NCBI RefSeq assembly: GCF_900129865.1
Contig: NZ_FQXD01000004.1
Location: forward strand, 229,670 to 288,186
Length of the DNA stretch: 58,517 nt
Source: Virgibacillus chiguensis
GTDB taxonomy: Bacteria; Bacillota; Bacilli; Bacillales; Amphibacillaceae
Direction of reading: 5' to 3'
The translations under genes were made by a program, and so were the position numbers. The notes under the pieces were generated by a model. That model did no database searches. It saw only the letters and a list, made by a program, of their open reading frames with translations, and was not told the DNA's origin. The first letter of the stretch is position 1, and every line of letters starts with the position of its first letter. Positions 35,602-44,574 of the stretch are shown here, one piece after another.

Positions 35602-35813
35602 GACGATGAAGCGTCATTTTATTTGAGTTAGATTTACTCGAATGTTTATTTTAAACTGATGTAGGAGGCTTGGTGTGGTAGTTATTTCTTGCAGGGGTCT
35701 AATATGCTATAAGTATGCTTCATATTGAGAAATCTTTCATTGGTATAAACAAGTGATAGAAACAAATGGAGAAGTATGGAGAGGTGAACAAAAATAATCG
35801 TTACTAGCTTTGC

Positions 35814-35842
35814 TTGACGAAGTCTCTACTTTTTGTCATAAT
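35814..35842 (+). promoter_or_regulatory. Sigma-A promoter of codBA
   Basis: TTGACG (35814-35819) and CATAAT (35837-35842) are separated by exactly 17 bp, placing the transcript start about 25 bp before the PyrR-binding loop. Confidence 0.75.
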
Positions 35843-35862
35843 AAAGCTAATCAAATATGGTA

Positions 35863-36012
35863 CCTTTAATTCAGTCCTGTGAGGCTGACAAGGAAAGCGG
35901 ATCTGTTGATAGAGTTATGAACAAGTGGCAATACAACCCCTTTATGGGACAGCTTGTATTAAACCTATTAACGGAAAAGGCTTCTTGTCACATTGACAGG
36001 GAGCCTTTTTTT
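35863..36012 (+). promoter_or_regulatory. PyrR-dependent attenuator of codBA
   Basis: AGTCCTGTGAGGCT at 35873-35886 fits the PyrR-binding RNA consensus ARUCCNGNGAGGYU, within a CCTTT/AAGG-closed hairpin. AATACAA and TTGTATT further down can form an antiterminator. AAAAGGCT (35975-35982) and AGCCTTTT (36002-36009) plus T run make the terminator just upstream of codB. In Bacillus, UMP-bound PyrR favours termination, so codBA should be shut when pyrimidines are plentiful. Confidence 0.88.
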
Positions 36013-36054
36013 AGTTCCTTTCTGTTCTTGGTACCAAACCAGGAGGAAAAGAGA

Positions 36055-37323
36055 ATGAAAAACATCGACACAGAATTTTCACTAACAGCAGTACCTTCAT
36101 CTTATCGCAATGGTTTTTGGAAAACACTTGTTGTTATGCTAGGACTTACTTTTTTCTCGGCAAGCATGTGGTCTGGTGGAGAATTAGGTCAAGGTCTTTC
36201 TTTCATACAGTTTATGGCAATTGTTCTTACGGGGAATTTTATTCTTGGAGCATATACTGGGTTACTAGCTTATATGGCAGCAAAAACAGGCTTATCTACA
36301 CATTTGCTGGCTCGCTATGCCTTTGGAGAGAAAGGATCTTATCTTGCTTCTTTTTTACTAGCCTTTACACAAATTGGTTGGTTCGGTGTTGGAACAGCGA
36401 TGTTTGCCATACCTGTACAAAAAGTGACAGGAATTGATATTTATATTCTTATTGGTATTGCGGGTATATTGATGACTTTTACTGCTTTTTTCGGCATGAA
36501 GGCTTTGGCTATTATTAGCTTTATTGCGGTACCGCTAATCGCTCTTCTCGGAGGAACTTCCGTATTAAAGGCAACAGAAAGTTTAGGTGGAGTACAAGTT
36601 TTATTGCAATACGAACCAGCTGAAACGATGAGTTTGGCTGTCGCACTTACAATCTGCATTGGTTCTTTTATAAGCGCAGGAACATTAACACCTGATTTCA
36701 CCAGATTTGCGCGAAAAAAACGTTCGGCAGTAGTTGCGACTGTGGTTGCTTTTTTCATCGGGAACACATTCATGTTTTTATTTGGAGCTGTAGGTTCTGT
36801 GGCAACGGGGCAAGCAGATATTTCTGAAGTTATGTTTATGCAAAATCTTATTTTACCTGCCATTATTGTTTTAGGGTTAAATATATGGACAACGAATGAT
36901 AATGCCTTGTATGCATCAGGGCTTGGACTTTCTAACATTACGAAAATAGCAAAGCATAAAATTGTCATTTTTAATGGAATTATTGGTACATTAGGGGCCA
37001 TGTGGTTATACAACAATTTTGTTGGCTTCTTAACGATTCTCGGTTCTGCTTTACCACCAATTGGAGCCATTTTGTTAGCTGATTTTTTCATTCTTCGCCG
37101 CGGCCATTATCGAGCTTTCCATGAAATGACATTTACCGCTATCAATTGGATTGCCCTTTTTGCTTGGGGAACAGGGATTGCTGCAGCAACTTTATTACCA
37201 GGTATCCCACCAATGAATGCGTTAATAGGTGCTGCAGTTACCCATGTTGTTGTTACGAAGCTTGTTGCTAGTGCAAAGGAAAAAGAAGTTATTCTAACCA
37301 ATACAGAAAAGGTGGGGCAGTAA
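36055..37323 (+). CDS. codB: Cytosine permease
   Basis: CodB imports cytosine by H+/Na+ symport (NCS1 family). The 422-residue protein has about 12 membrane segments and closely follows E. coli Cod[82 protein letters not shown] and WLYNNFVG. The ATG at 36055 is 8 bp after AGGAGG, and the frame upstream of it is the attenuator. CytX, a related hydroxymethylpyrimidine carrier, is less likely since control is by PyrR and codA follows. Confidence 0.9.
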   Translation: MKNIDTEFSLTAVPSSYRNGFWKTLVVMLGLTFFSASMWSGGELGQGLSFIQFMAIVLTGNFILGAYTGLLAYMAAKTGLSTHLLARYAFGEKGSYLASFLLAFTQIGWFGVGTAMFAIPVQKVTGIDIYILIGIAGILMTFTAFFGMKALAIISFIAVPLIALLGGTSVLKATESLGGVQVLLQYEPAETMSLAVALTICIGSFISAGTLTPDFTRFARKKRSAVVATVVAFFIGNTFMFLFGAVGSVATGQADISEVMFMQNLILPAIIVLGLNIWTTNDNALYASGLGLSNITKIAKHKIVIFNGIIGTLGAMWLYNNFVGFLTILGSALPPIGAILLADFFILRRGHYRAFHEMTFTAINWIALFAWGTGIAAATLLPGIPPMNALIGAAVTHVVVTKLVASAKEKEVILTNTEKVGQ

Positions 37324-37325
37324 AA

Positions 37326-38591
37326 GTGATTATAAAAAATGCTAGATTACGCAATAAATCTGGGTTATGGGATATTAGTGTGACAGAAAAAACAATTACG
37401 TCTATTTCCCCTGCTAATCAGCAGCATATAGGGGAAGTTCTTGACGTTACTGGTTCCTTAGTATTGCCTCCATTTATTGAACCTCATATTCATCTTGATA
37501 CAACACTAACCGCAGGAGAGCCAAAATGGAATGAGAGTGGCACGTTATTTGAAGGCATTCAACGTTGGTCAGAGAGGAAGCAATCGTTAACGTATGAAGA
37601 TGTGAAAGATAGAGCTACGCAAGCTTTGAAATGGCAAATTGCCCAAGGTATTCAGCATGTTCGCACCCATGTCGATGTAACTGATCCAAAGCTAACAGCA
37701 CTACGAGCACTGCTAGAATTGAAGGAAGAAATGGCGGATTTTGTGAGCTTGCAACTAGTTGCTTTCCCACAAGAAGGTATTTTATCCTATCCGAATGGAA
37801 AAGAATTGTTGGAAGAAGCTTTGAAGTTAGGTGCAGATGTAGTCGGAGGAATTCCGCATTTTGAATTCACCAGGGAATATGGTGTGGAGTCGTTAAAAAT
37901 TGCCTTCGATCTTGCTGAAAAATATGATCGATTGATTGACATTCATTGTGATGAAATCGATGATGAGCAATCTCGATTTGTAGAAGTAGTGGCGAAAGAA
38001 GCATATGAGCGGGGGCTAGGGCCCAGAGTAACTGCCAGTCATACAACAGCAATGGGATCTTATAATGATGCGTATGCTTATAAATTGTTTCGTTTATTAG
38101 AGATGTCAGAGATCAACTTTGTATCCAACCCACTTGTTAATATCCATTTGCAAGGGCGATTTGACTCTTATCCAAAACGTCGTGGTTTAACGAGAGTGAA
38201 GGAGTTATTAGAAGCAGGTATGAACGTATGTTTCGGTCATGATGATATCTTTGATCCTTGGTATCCGCTTGGCACAGGAAATATGCTTCAAGTACTTCAT
38301 ATGGGAGTTCACGTCGCTCAATTATTAGGGTACGAGCAAATTGTTGACTCAATGGATCTAATTACAACAAACAGTGCTAAAACAATGCATGTTGAACAAG
38401 AGTATGGTATAGAAGTTGGAAAACCAGCTAACTTCATCGTTTTGGGCGCAGAAAATACGTATGAAGCGATTCGTAAACAAGCTGTTGTCATGTATTCCAT
38501 TCGCAATGGCAAGGTTGTTGCAAAAACGAAACCAAGTGAAACAAAGATACATGTAGGAACAGAGGAATATGTGGATTTTACTAGAAAATAA
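37326..38591 (+). CDS. codA: Cytosine deaminase
   Basis: CodA converts cytosine to uracil. The 421-residue amidohydrolase shows the metal site HxH in [30 protein letters not shown] and [15 protein letters not shown], all as in E. coli CodA. It begins at GTG 37326, 2 bp after codB, so the two are translated together. Whether it also acts on 5-hydroxymethylcytosine or methoxy-pyrimidines from the 16667-20239 cluster is an open point. Confidence 0.92.
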   Translation: MIIKNARLRNKSGLWDISVTEKTITSISPANQQHIGEVLDVTGSLVLPPFIEPHIHLDTTLTAGEPKWNESGTLFEGIQRWSERKQSLTYEDVKDRATQALKWQIAQGIQHVRTHVDVTDPKLTALRALLELKEEMADFVSLQLVAFPQEGILSYPNGKELLEEALKLGADVVGGIPHFEFTREYGVESLKIAFDLAEKYDRLIDIHCDEIDDEQSRFVEVVAKEAYERGLGPRVTASHTTAMGSYNDAYAYKLFRLLEMSEINFVSNPLVNIHLQGRFDSYPKRRGLTRVKELLEAGMNVCFGHDDIFDPWYPLGTGNMLQVLHMGVHVAQLLGYEQIVDSMDLITTNSAKTMHVEQEYGIEVGKPANFIVLGAENTYEAIRKQAVVMYSIRNGKVVAKTKPSETKIHVGTEEYVDFTRK

Positions 38592-38604
38592 ATAAGTGAA
38601 ATGG

Positions 38605-38636
38605 AAAAACCTGCTGGATTCGTCCAGCAGGTTTTT
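38605..38636 (+). terminator. Terminator of codBA
   Basis: AAAAACCTGCTGGA, loop TTCG, and TCCAGCAGGTTTTT: a strong intrinsic terminator. Confidence 0.93.
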
Positions 38637-38689
38637 AAAAGATAAGAAAGCATAAAAATTTGATGCTATGGCGTAACCTAATAACCGAA

Positions 38690-38790
38690 TGGCCCCGTCA
38701 TACTCCTGTTGCAGGAGCATGATTACTAAAACTTTCGTTGATTCGTTCCAGTCACTACGTTGCTAACAAGTCGCCCGGAGCCTTTGTTCA
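38690..38790 (+). repeat. Dispersed intergenic repeat, copy B (partial)
   Basis: Matches the right half of copy C (about 52990-53093), including ATACTCCTGTTGCAGGAGCATG, ACTAAAACTTTCGTTGATTC, GTTCCAGTC and the GGAGCCTTTGTTC end. The left half is absent. It ends about 20 bp before the TTGACA of the riboswitch promoter. Confidence 0.8.
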
Positions 38791-38808
38791 TGAACATTGC
38801 TAAAAAAC

Positions 38809-38838
38809 TTGACACTTGCACGTGCCAACCGATATATT
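38809..38838 (+). promoter_or_regulatory. Promoter of the TPP-controlled PTS operon
   Basis: TTGACA (38809-38814) and TATATT (38833-38838) are 18 bp apart, ending about 28 bp before the TPP riboswitch. Confidence 0.7.
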
Positions 38839-38865
38839 ATCTATACAATTAAAAATGAAAATAGT

Positions 38866-39056
38866 TCACTAGGGGTGCCGTATTTGTGGCTGAGATCAAC
38901 GTGTGACGTTGGGACTCTTTGAACCTGATCTGGCGTTATAAACCAGCGGAGGGAAGTGGCAGAAACTTTGATTCTAATAATGGTTTGGAGCAAATTGATT
39001 AGCTTAGAATTCGAATGCGATGTCACTTTTCCTCAGGGAAGAAAGTGGCATTTTTT
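38866..39056 (+). promoter_or_regulatory. TPP riboswitch with terminator platform, upstream of PTS EIIC/EIIB
   Basis: The aptamer spans about 38866-38965 with AGGGGTGCC, GGCTGAGAT, GGGACTCTTTGAACCTGAT, CTGG...CCAGCGGAGGGAAGT, the conserved THI-box core. Downstream, TGTCACTTT (39021-39029) and AAAGTGGCA (39042-39050) with six T form a terminator. GGAAGTGGCA at the aptamer's 3' side could pair with the terminator's left arm instead, so TPP should switch transcription off. The next gene on this strand is the galactitol-type PTS EIIC at 39320. Confidence 0.93.
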
Positions 39057-39319
39057 ATTGCGCAAAAATTTTAGGCTTTAAGGTCTAAGCAAAATGTAAT
39101 CCTTTGCTATAGAAATTTGTGGATAACTAAGCTTTCTATTCATGAGAACGTCTTAGCTCCTATTGAGCAAAACTCGTCATCTCATGAAATTCACTTTTAC
39201 CATTGGTAGATAAAAAAGTAATTGCTACTGTTATGGAAGTCAGCTAGGGGGAAGTTACCATGTTACATACGTTATCGATGTTGTACATGCAATGAGATAT
39301 TGGCATGGGGGGAGAAATA
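39057..39319 (+). other. Leader between riboswitch terminator and PTS genes, with a possible leader peptide
   Basis: TTCATGAGA (39139-39147) and TCTCATGAA (39180-39188) form an inverted repeat. At 39260-39295 an 11-residue frame (MLHTLSMLYMQ) has GGGGG 8 bp upstream. No independent promoter was convincing. Confidence 0.35.
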
Positions 39320-40669
39320 ATGTCTGTTTTACAGTGGTTTGTTGACTTGGGAGCTAGTGTTATGCTTCCATTTGTAATTTTTATTTTTGCATTGGTTTTG
39401 CGCACAAAGGTGAGCAAAGCTGTTCGCTCTGGATTAATCGTTGGCATTGGTTTTATTGGTATTAATCTTGTTATCGGACTATTAGGTGACAGCTTAGGAC
39501 CTGCAATTGAAGCTATGGTTGACAAATATGGTTTAGAGCTCACCATTATTGATGTTGGTTGGCCAGCAGCTGCAGCTATATCATATGGAACCGTTCTAGG
39601 CAGTTTGACGATTCCGATAGGTATTGCTATCAATTTACTTCTATTATCGATTGGATTTACTCGGACACTAAATATTGATATATGGAATTTTTGGCATACT
39701 TCTTTTACAGCCTCATTAGTTTTGGCGTTGACCAATCATTTCGCTATGGCTGTTGGAGTAATGATTGTTCATCATATAGTATTGCTTTTGCTTGGTGACT
39801 GGATTCAGAGGGATATCCAATCCTTTTATGGATTTAAACAGATTACTTTCCCGCATGGGGCTTCTGCTCCATCTTATATCGTAGCCAAACCTTTAAATTA
39901 CGTATTTGATCGGATTCCTAAATTTAATAAGCTACAGGCAAATCAAGCGTCCATTCAAAAACATCTGGGTGTGTTTGGTGATACGACAGTAATGGGGGTG
40001 GTCATCGGTTTATTTATTGGTGTACTGGCAGGATATGACCTTAAAAATACGTTAACTTTAGCAATGCAGACAGGGGCAGTGCTTGTCTTATTACCACGTA
40101 TGGTCGCTTTATTAATGGAAGGACTTGCACCTGTTTCAGAAGCCGCTGGAAATTATATGAAGCAACGTTTTCCAAAGAGAAATTTATATATTGGAATGGA
40201 TAGTGCTTTAGCGGTGGGACATCCAGCCGTTTTATCAGCTTCTTTGTTATTAGTGCCCATTACACTGTTGTTAGCTGTGATATTACCAGGTAATAAAGTG
40301 TTACCTTTTACAGACTTAGCGACGATCCCTTTTCTTATCGCTTTAATGGTACCTGTTTTTAAAGGTAATATAATTCGGACAGTTATTGGTGGAGCTTTTT
40401 ATATTGGCATTGGTCTTTATATTGCAACTTGGGTTGCTCCTTTAGTAACAGCGACAGCGATAAGTGCCGATTTTAATATGGAAAATTACGCGACGATTTC
40501 TTCGCTTGTAGATGGTGCAGTGTGGACAACTTTTCCTTTCATTTGGTTACCGGGAAGAATGCAGTGGTTTAGCTTTATAGTTTTTGGGGCATTTATTATG
40601 GTTTTATTCATCTATGTTAACAGACGAAGTAGACACAAACATAAAAATAATTCCTATTGGAGGAAATAA
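39320..40669 (+). CDS. PTS galactitol-type EIIC permease (GatC family)
   Basis: A 449-residue protein with about 10-11 membrane segments and the GatC signature pattern: VMLPFVIFIFALVLRTKVSKAVRSGL near the start, TIIDVGWPAAAAISYGT, FWHTSFTASLVLALTNHF, FGDTTVMGVVIGLFIGVLAGYD. GatC-type permeases import sugar alcohols with phosphorylation. No EIIA or catabolic dehydrogenase is adjacent, unusual for a sugar PTS, and the transcript begins with a TPP riboswitch. It could therefore carry a thiamine-related alcohol (see findings). The ATG at 39320 follows GGGGGGAG. Confidence 0.85.
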   Translation: MSVLQWFVDLGASVMLPFVIFIFALVLRTKVSKAVRSGLIVGIGFIGINLVIGLLGDSLGPAIEAMVDKYGLELTIIDVGWPAAAAISYGTVLGSLTIPIGIAINLLLLSIGFTRTLNIDIWNFWHTSFTASLVLALTNHFAMAVGVMIVHHIVLLLLGDWIQRDIQSFYGFKQITFPHGASAPSYIVAKPLNYVFDRIPKFNKLQANQASIQKHLGVFGDTTVMGVVIGLFIGVLAGYDLKNTLTLAMQTGAVLVLLPRMVALLMEGLAPVSEAAGNYMKQRFPKRNLYIGMDSALAVGHPAVLSASLLLVPITLLLAVILPGNKVLPFTDLATIPFLIALMVPVFKGNIIRTVIGGAFYIGIGLYIATWVAPLVTATAISADFNMENYATISSLVDGAVWTTFPFIWLPGRMQWFSFIVFGAFIMVLFIYVNRRSRHKHKNNSYWRK

Positions 40670-40670
40670 A

Positions 40671-40955
40671 ATGATTAAAATACTCGTAATTTGTGGTACT
40701 GGGGTCGCAACTTCTACAATGGTGAAAGAAAAAATACGTGAGTGGCTAGAAAAAGAAAAGCTCATACATCAAGTATCGCTTTTTCAATCTAGTGTAGCAG
40801 AAGCAGTAAATCAATATGATATGTATGATATTGTTATCTCAACGACTATTGTACCTGATGAAATGAAAGATTACGTGATTGACGGCACGCCATTTATATC
40901 GGGATTAGGGGGAGAGGAAATGTATCAAATAATTCGTGAAAAAGTATTTAGTTGA
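40671..40955 (+). CDS. PTS galactitol-type EIIB (GatB family)
   Basis: A 94-residue cytosolic phosphocarrier with ILVICGTGVATSTMV (3-17), whose Cys9 in the P-loop-like CGTGVATST accepts phosphate, the GatB signature. It starts 1 bp after the EIIC stop with GGAGG upstream, so both are made together. An EIIA must come from another system. A 67-bp two-tier hairpin follows downstream at 41067-41133. Confidence 0.88.
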   Translation: MIKILVICGTGVATSTMVKEKIREWLEKEKLIHQVSLFQSSVAEAVNQYDMYDIVISTTIVPDEMKDYVIDGTPFISGLGGEEMYQIIREKVFS

Positions 40956-41066
40956 GAATAGAATTAGATATAACCTGCTGAACAAATCGTACAGTTTATT
41001 GTACAAGCAGAACTACAGCTTACGTTTTGAGAATGGGCGATCAGTCTTGTCTTTTTTAAGCTTAAA

Positions 41067-41183
41067 CAAACGATGCGGTTGGAAGGAAGTCTCACGTATG
41101 GAATACTCCCTTCCAAAAATATATCATCGTTTGGCGATAAAAACACCCACTACTATCACTATTGTAGAAGTGGGTATTTTGTT
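41067..41183 (+). terminator. Structured 3' region: two-tier hairpin and terminator
   Basis: CAAACGATG (41067-41075) pairs with CATCGTTTG (41125-41133), enclosing TTGGAAGG (41079) and CTTCCAA (41110). It is followed by ACCCACT/AGTGGGT (41145-41151/41169-41175) and TATTTTGTT, which ends the PTS transcript and may also serve the convergent amidase gene. Confidence 0.6.
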
Positions 41184-41207
41184 GCTCTTATTACGCAAGT
41201 AACTCAG

Positions 41208-42818
41208 TTACAACTTAGGAGCCTTACGATTTTTTGTCTTTTGTTCATAAGCGTAGCCAATTTGAAATAGATCTTGTTCTAGAAATGGTTTGGTGATAAA
41301 AGTAGCTCCAACTGGTTCACCATTATCGTCGTACCCTGCAGGAACAGTTAATTCAGGATATCCTGCAATTGCGGATAGTAATACATGCTCATTATTTATC
41401 ATAACGAGAGCGTTTAGTCCTTTTTCCACTAAATATTTGTCTAATTGCTTTTTGGAATTATTTTGGCTAGACTGTAAAATAGCTTCAAAGTCTTTTTTGG
41501 TTAAAGAGGAGTCTTCAGATTGCTTTAATAATCCTTGTCCATATTTTATTCTCCGTTCCTTGTCTTTTTCATTGTATTGAATGATATCCTGTAACGATTT
41601 AACAGGTGTTGTTTTCTGTTGTTCAAGATAATCATTCAAGTCCTTTTTAAAGTCATATTTTATGATCGAAACATTTTCAATTCCTTCATAATCCATTTTT
41701 ATATTGTCTACTAAAGTTGCTCCAGCAGCTTTTAAGTCCTGCTTGATTTTTTTAGCTACCGCTTGTTTTCTCTTATCTTGGTCTTCTACAGAATAAAGTA
41801 TTCCAATTTTCTTTCCTTTTAGCCCATCTACTGATAAGGATTTTACGTCGAAGCTAGCTTCTTGGATTTTCTTCTCTTTAGTTAAAGAATCTTTGCTATC
41901 ATAACCAATCATAGCGTTAAATAAAATGGCAGTATCTTTTACCGTTCTTGCCATTGGCCCAGCCGTATCCAGTGTTTCAGACAAGGGGATAATTCCATGC
42001 CGACTTATTAGCCCTAGAGAAGGACGTAAACCTACAATAGATTGTTTGGCAGCAGGCGCAATAATGGAGCCTGTCGTTTCTGTTCCAATAGCAAGAGGTG
42101 TAAAATTAGCTGCAGTTACCGTTGCAGATCCAGAACTGGAACCGTCGGTATTAAATTCAAGTGGTCCATATGGATTCAAATTTTGTCCTTTTTTGCCACT
42201 GTATCCATTAGGCGCTTTCTGCGAGGTGAAATTTGCCCATTCTGACATGTTTCCTTTTCCTAGGATAAATGCACCTTGTTCTTTTAATTGATCTATAATA
42301 TGTGCATCGGTATCTGCTATCCAGTCTTTAAGGACGTAGGAACCAGCGCTTGTCGGCATTTCATGAGCAGTTTGGATATTATCTTTTACGATAATTGGGA
42401 TGCCATATAAATCAGATTGTTTATGTTGGGCTCGATTTTGATCTAATTTTCTTGCTTCTTTAATGGCATGTGGGTTAATTTCTGTCACTGCATTTAAAGC
42501 AATACCATTCTGGTCATGTTGTTTAATGCGAAACAGGTAAATAGCGGTTAATTGTTCATAAGTTAACTCTCCATTTTCAATCATACTTTGGATATCTTCT
42601 ATGCTTGCATCAACTACCTTTGCTTCTTTTTGTTTAAGGATATTTCTATCAATATCTTGCAATTGTTTATCTATTGGTTCTATTACTCGCTCTTTATCGT
42701 AAATTATCCGTTCAGGATTTGCAGGGATAAATGTATGATACACGTAATATGCGCCTCCCCCTATGAAAAGTAGTACAATTCCTATTATGACATGGGCTAT
42801 TTTTTTCCATTTTTTCAT
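41208..42818 (-). CDS. Amidase-signature family hydrolase, membrane-anchored
   Basis: A 536-residue protein with an N-terminal signal anchor (about 8-28; IAHVIIGIVLLFIGGGAYYV) and an amidase-signature domain (about 65-530). The Ser-cisSer-Lys triad is visible: Lys in IPIIVKDNIQT, Ser in TDGSSSGSAT, Ser in IGTETTGSIIAPA. These enzymes hydrolyse amides of varied substrates; this one acts outside the membrane or at its outer face. Substrate unknown. GAGGAAG precedes the ATG. It is convergent with the PTS genes and not part of that operon. Confidence 0.88.
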   Translation of the reverse strand: MKKWKKIAHVIIGIVLLFIGGGAYYVYHTFIPANPERIIYDKERVIEPIDKQLQDIDRNILKQKEAKVVDASIEDIQSMIENGELTYEQLTAIYLFRIKQHDQNGIALNAVTEINPHAIKEARKLDQNRAQHKQSDLYGIPIIVKDNIQTAHEMPTSAGSYVLKDWIADTDAHIIDQLKEQGAFILGKGNMSEWANFTSQKAPNGYSGKKGQNLNPYGPLEFNTDGSSSGSATVTAANFTPLAIGTETTGSIIAPAAKQSIVGLRPSLGLISRHGIIPLSETLDTAGPMARTVKDTAILFNAMIGYDSKDSLTKEKKIQEASFDVKSLSVDGLKGKKIGILYSVEDQDKRKQAVAKKIKQDLKAAGATLVDNIKMDYEGIENVSIIKYDFKKDLNDYLEQQKTTPVKSLQDIIQYNEKDKERRIKYGQGLLKQSEDSSLTKKDFEAILQSSQNNSKKQLDKYLVEKGLNALVMINNEHVLLSAIAGYPELTVPAGYDDNGEPVGATFITKPFLEQDLFQIGYAYEQKTKNRKAPKL

Positions 42819-43093
42819 AAACTTCCTCCTGTTGTGAATTAGTTGTTTTGTTTAGTATTGCTCATTCGAGAATTTTTCATTTCAAAGTAAAAAATATTTA
42901 CTTATGTCTTGTTTTAAGAAAAAATTCTTATTCATTTCCTCTTGTTGAAACAAACGGATTTTTTGATTATATCATAAAAATAAGAAAATAAAGGAATGTG
43001 AGGATATTGAAAGTGGAAGTATGGTTTTCTGTTGCCTTTTTGTCTAATTAATGATAAAATTCTTTCAATTAAAATTTATTAAACCTATATTAG

Positions 43094-43109
43094 ATTATAA
43101 TATTATAAT
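43094..43109. promoter_or_regulatory. AT palindrome upstream of the GntR gene (probable operator)
   Basis: ATTATAATATTATAAT, a perfect 16-bp palindrome, lies 15 bp before the GntR start and shares its core TATAATATTATA with the large palindrome at 44151-44188. Confidence 0.55.
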
Positions 43110-43124
43110 TTAAAGGAGTTAAAG

Positions 43125-43844
43125 ATGTTAATAGATAAAGAATTATCAATCCCTTTATATAAACAAATAAAAGATTACATAGAAAGAAAAATAGAACAAG
43201 GTGAATGGAGTGCAGGCTATCAGCTTCCCACAGAGAAAGAACTGGCGGAACAATTTCATGTTAGTACCATTACTGTAAAGCGTGCCATACTAGATTTAGT
43301 AAATGATGGATCGTTATACAGGCAAAGCGGCAAGGGAACATTTGTAAGCACTCATATGGAATACGATTTGGCAAAATTAGTTACGATGCAAGATGGAAGT
43401 GCGAGAAACAATCATCCGCATAAGACGGTTGCGTTTTCCGTTACTCAAGTTGATAACAATATAGCTAAAATCCTACATTTACATAAAGGAAATAAAGTAA
43501 TTAAAATTCACCGCCTTAAATTACAAAATAAAAAGCCAATAGTCATTGAATACTCCTATATAAATGAAAAGCTAGTTCCAATGCTAAAACAAGCAGAAAT
43601 TGAGAACGATTTATTATATAATGTATTTTCCAAAAAGTATGGTCTCCAACTGGATAAAGCAAAAGTATACATATCTACTATGAAAGCGGCTGAAGAAGAA
43701 GCCCAATTATTAAATGTTGAAAAAGGCCACCCTTTATTTGTATTAGAACGTCATACAACTGTGAAAGAAAAAGAAGTTATCGAATATTCAAAAATGATTA
43801 TGCTGTTTGAAGAAGCCCATTACTATTTAGAGGTTAAATTATGA
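43125..43844 (+). CDS. GntR/HutC-family regulator (UTRA domain)
   Basis: A 239-residue protein with a GntR winged helix (about 1-72; IPLYKQIKDYIERKIEQGEW, LPTEKELAEQFHVSTITVKRAILDL, GKGTFV) and a UTRA ligand domain (about 90-235). Shared palindromes before itself and before the flavoprotein operon suggest autoregulation and control of the downstream genes. Ligand unknown, probably the substrate of that operon. AAAGGAG precedes the ATG. A 409-bp gap separates it from the operon. Confidence 0.88.
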   Translation: MLIDKELSIPLYKQIKDYIERKIEQGEWSAGYQLPTEKELAEQFHVSTITVKRAILDLVNDGSLYRQSGKGTFVSTHMEYDLAKLVTMQDGSARNNHPHKTVAFSVTQVDNNIAKILHLHKGNKVIKIHRLKLQNKKPIVIEYSYINEKLVPMLKQAEIENDLLYNVFSKKYGLQLDKAKVYISTMKAAEEEAQLLNVEKGHPLFVLERHTTVKEKEVIEYSKMIMLFEEAHYYLEVKL

Positions 43845-44150
43845 TATTGAATCGTAGAATATATGCTGCTATTGACTCCAAATTCGTTTAACAAGTTAGA
43901 GGTATATACAGGGAAAAATTAAAATACAGAATACAAGTGAAGATAACACCTATTACGTAATGTACAAACGTTTAGTAGGGGGAGAAAGCATCTCCTACTC
44001 CTTATAGATTTATTATAAAAAACAGCAGCTTTTTTCCATAAGAAATAAGGTAATAACTTTTAATTATGAGTTAACCATGGGCAAAAGGGGGTAAGCGTGG
44101 GTGTAAGGTAAATGAATCATTGGCAATATACAGAAGGAAAGAATGCTTCA

Positions 44151-44188
44151 ATATAAAGATATAATATTATAATATTATATCTTTATAT
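44151..44188. promoter_or_regulatory. 38-bp perfect palindrome upstream of the flavoprotein operon
   Basis: From ATATAAAGATATAATATTA at 44151 the sequence is mirrored exactly to 44188. It contains the core TATAATATTATA twice, in overlap, as at 43094-43109. Lying 66 bp before the first gene, it is a likely operator of the GntR regulator. The rest of 43845-44253 has no gene. Confidence 0.65.
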
Positions 44189-44253
44189 ATATAAATTTTC
44201 ACGCGATTATTTTTTTGAAAAGTTAAAACTTTTTTAGAGATGGAGGTATTATT

Positions 44254-44574
44254 ATGCAATTAGAAAAACATCCAATTACAGGTAGGAAAGCAGGCAAAGA
44301 AATTCAATTTCTATTTAATGGAGAGCTTTTAAAAGCTAAAGAAGGTCAAACAGTGGCGGCAGCTTTAATGGCAAACGGAATCAAAGAATTTGGTAAAAGT
44401 AGAAAGTTATTACAGTCTAGAGGGCTATATTGTGCAACAGGACGCTGTACGAATTGTTTTGTAACCATTAATGGATTAGAGCATTCCATAAGTTGTACGA
44501 CTGTATTAGAGGATGGTATGAAGGTGGAATCGAATAATGCGGATCCAACAAGGAGGGAACCAAATGAAAACTGA
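44254..44574 (+). CDS. (2Fe-2S)-binding subunit of a multi-subunit flavoprotein dehydrogenase (HcnA-like)
   Basis: A 106-residue protein of the Fer2_4 type with four cysteines: YCATGRCTNCFVTING and, after 11 residues, ISCTTVL. It resembles HcnA, the N terminus of sarcosine oxidase alpha, and gamma subunits of D-hydroxyproline/opine dehydrogenases, passing electrons from the catalytic FAD subunit. Its stop overlaps the start of the next gene by 11 bp. AGATGGAGG precedes the ATG. Confidence 0.85.
   Translation: MQLEKHPITGRKAGKEIQFLFNGELLKAKEGQTVAAALMANGIKEFGKSRKLLQSRGLYCATGRCTNCFVTINGLEHSISCTTVLEDGMKVESNNADPTRREPNEN

Noticed and set aside
35857-36054. N-terminal extension of codB to 35857
   Set aside because: This stretch is the PyrR loop, antiterminator and terminator; the family start fits ATG 36055.
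41073-41270. Short frames downstream of the PTS EIIB gene
   Set aside because: They run through the two-tier hairpin and terminator and into the amidase 3' end; no ribosome site.
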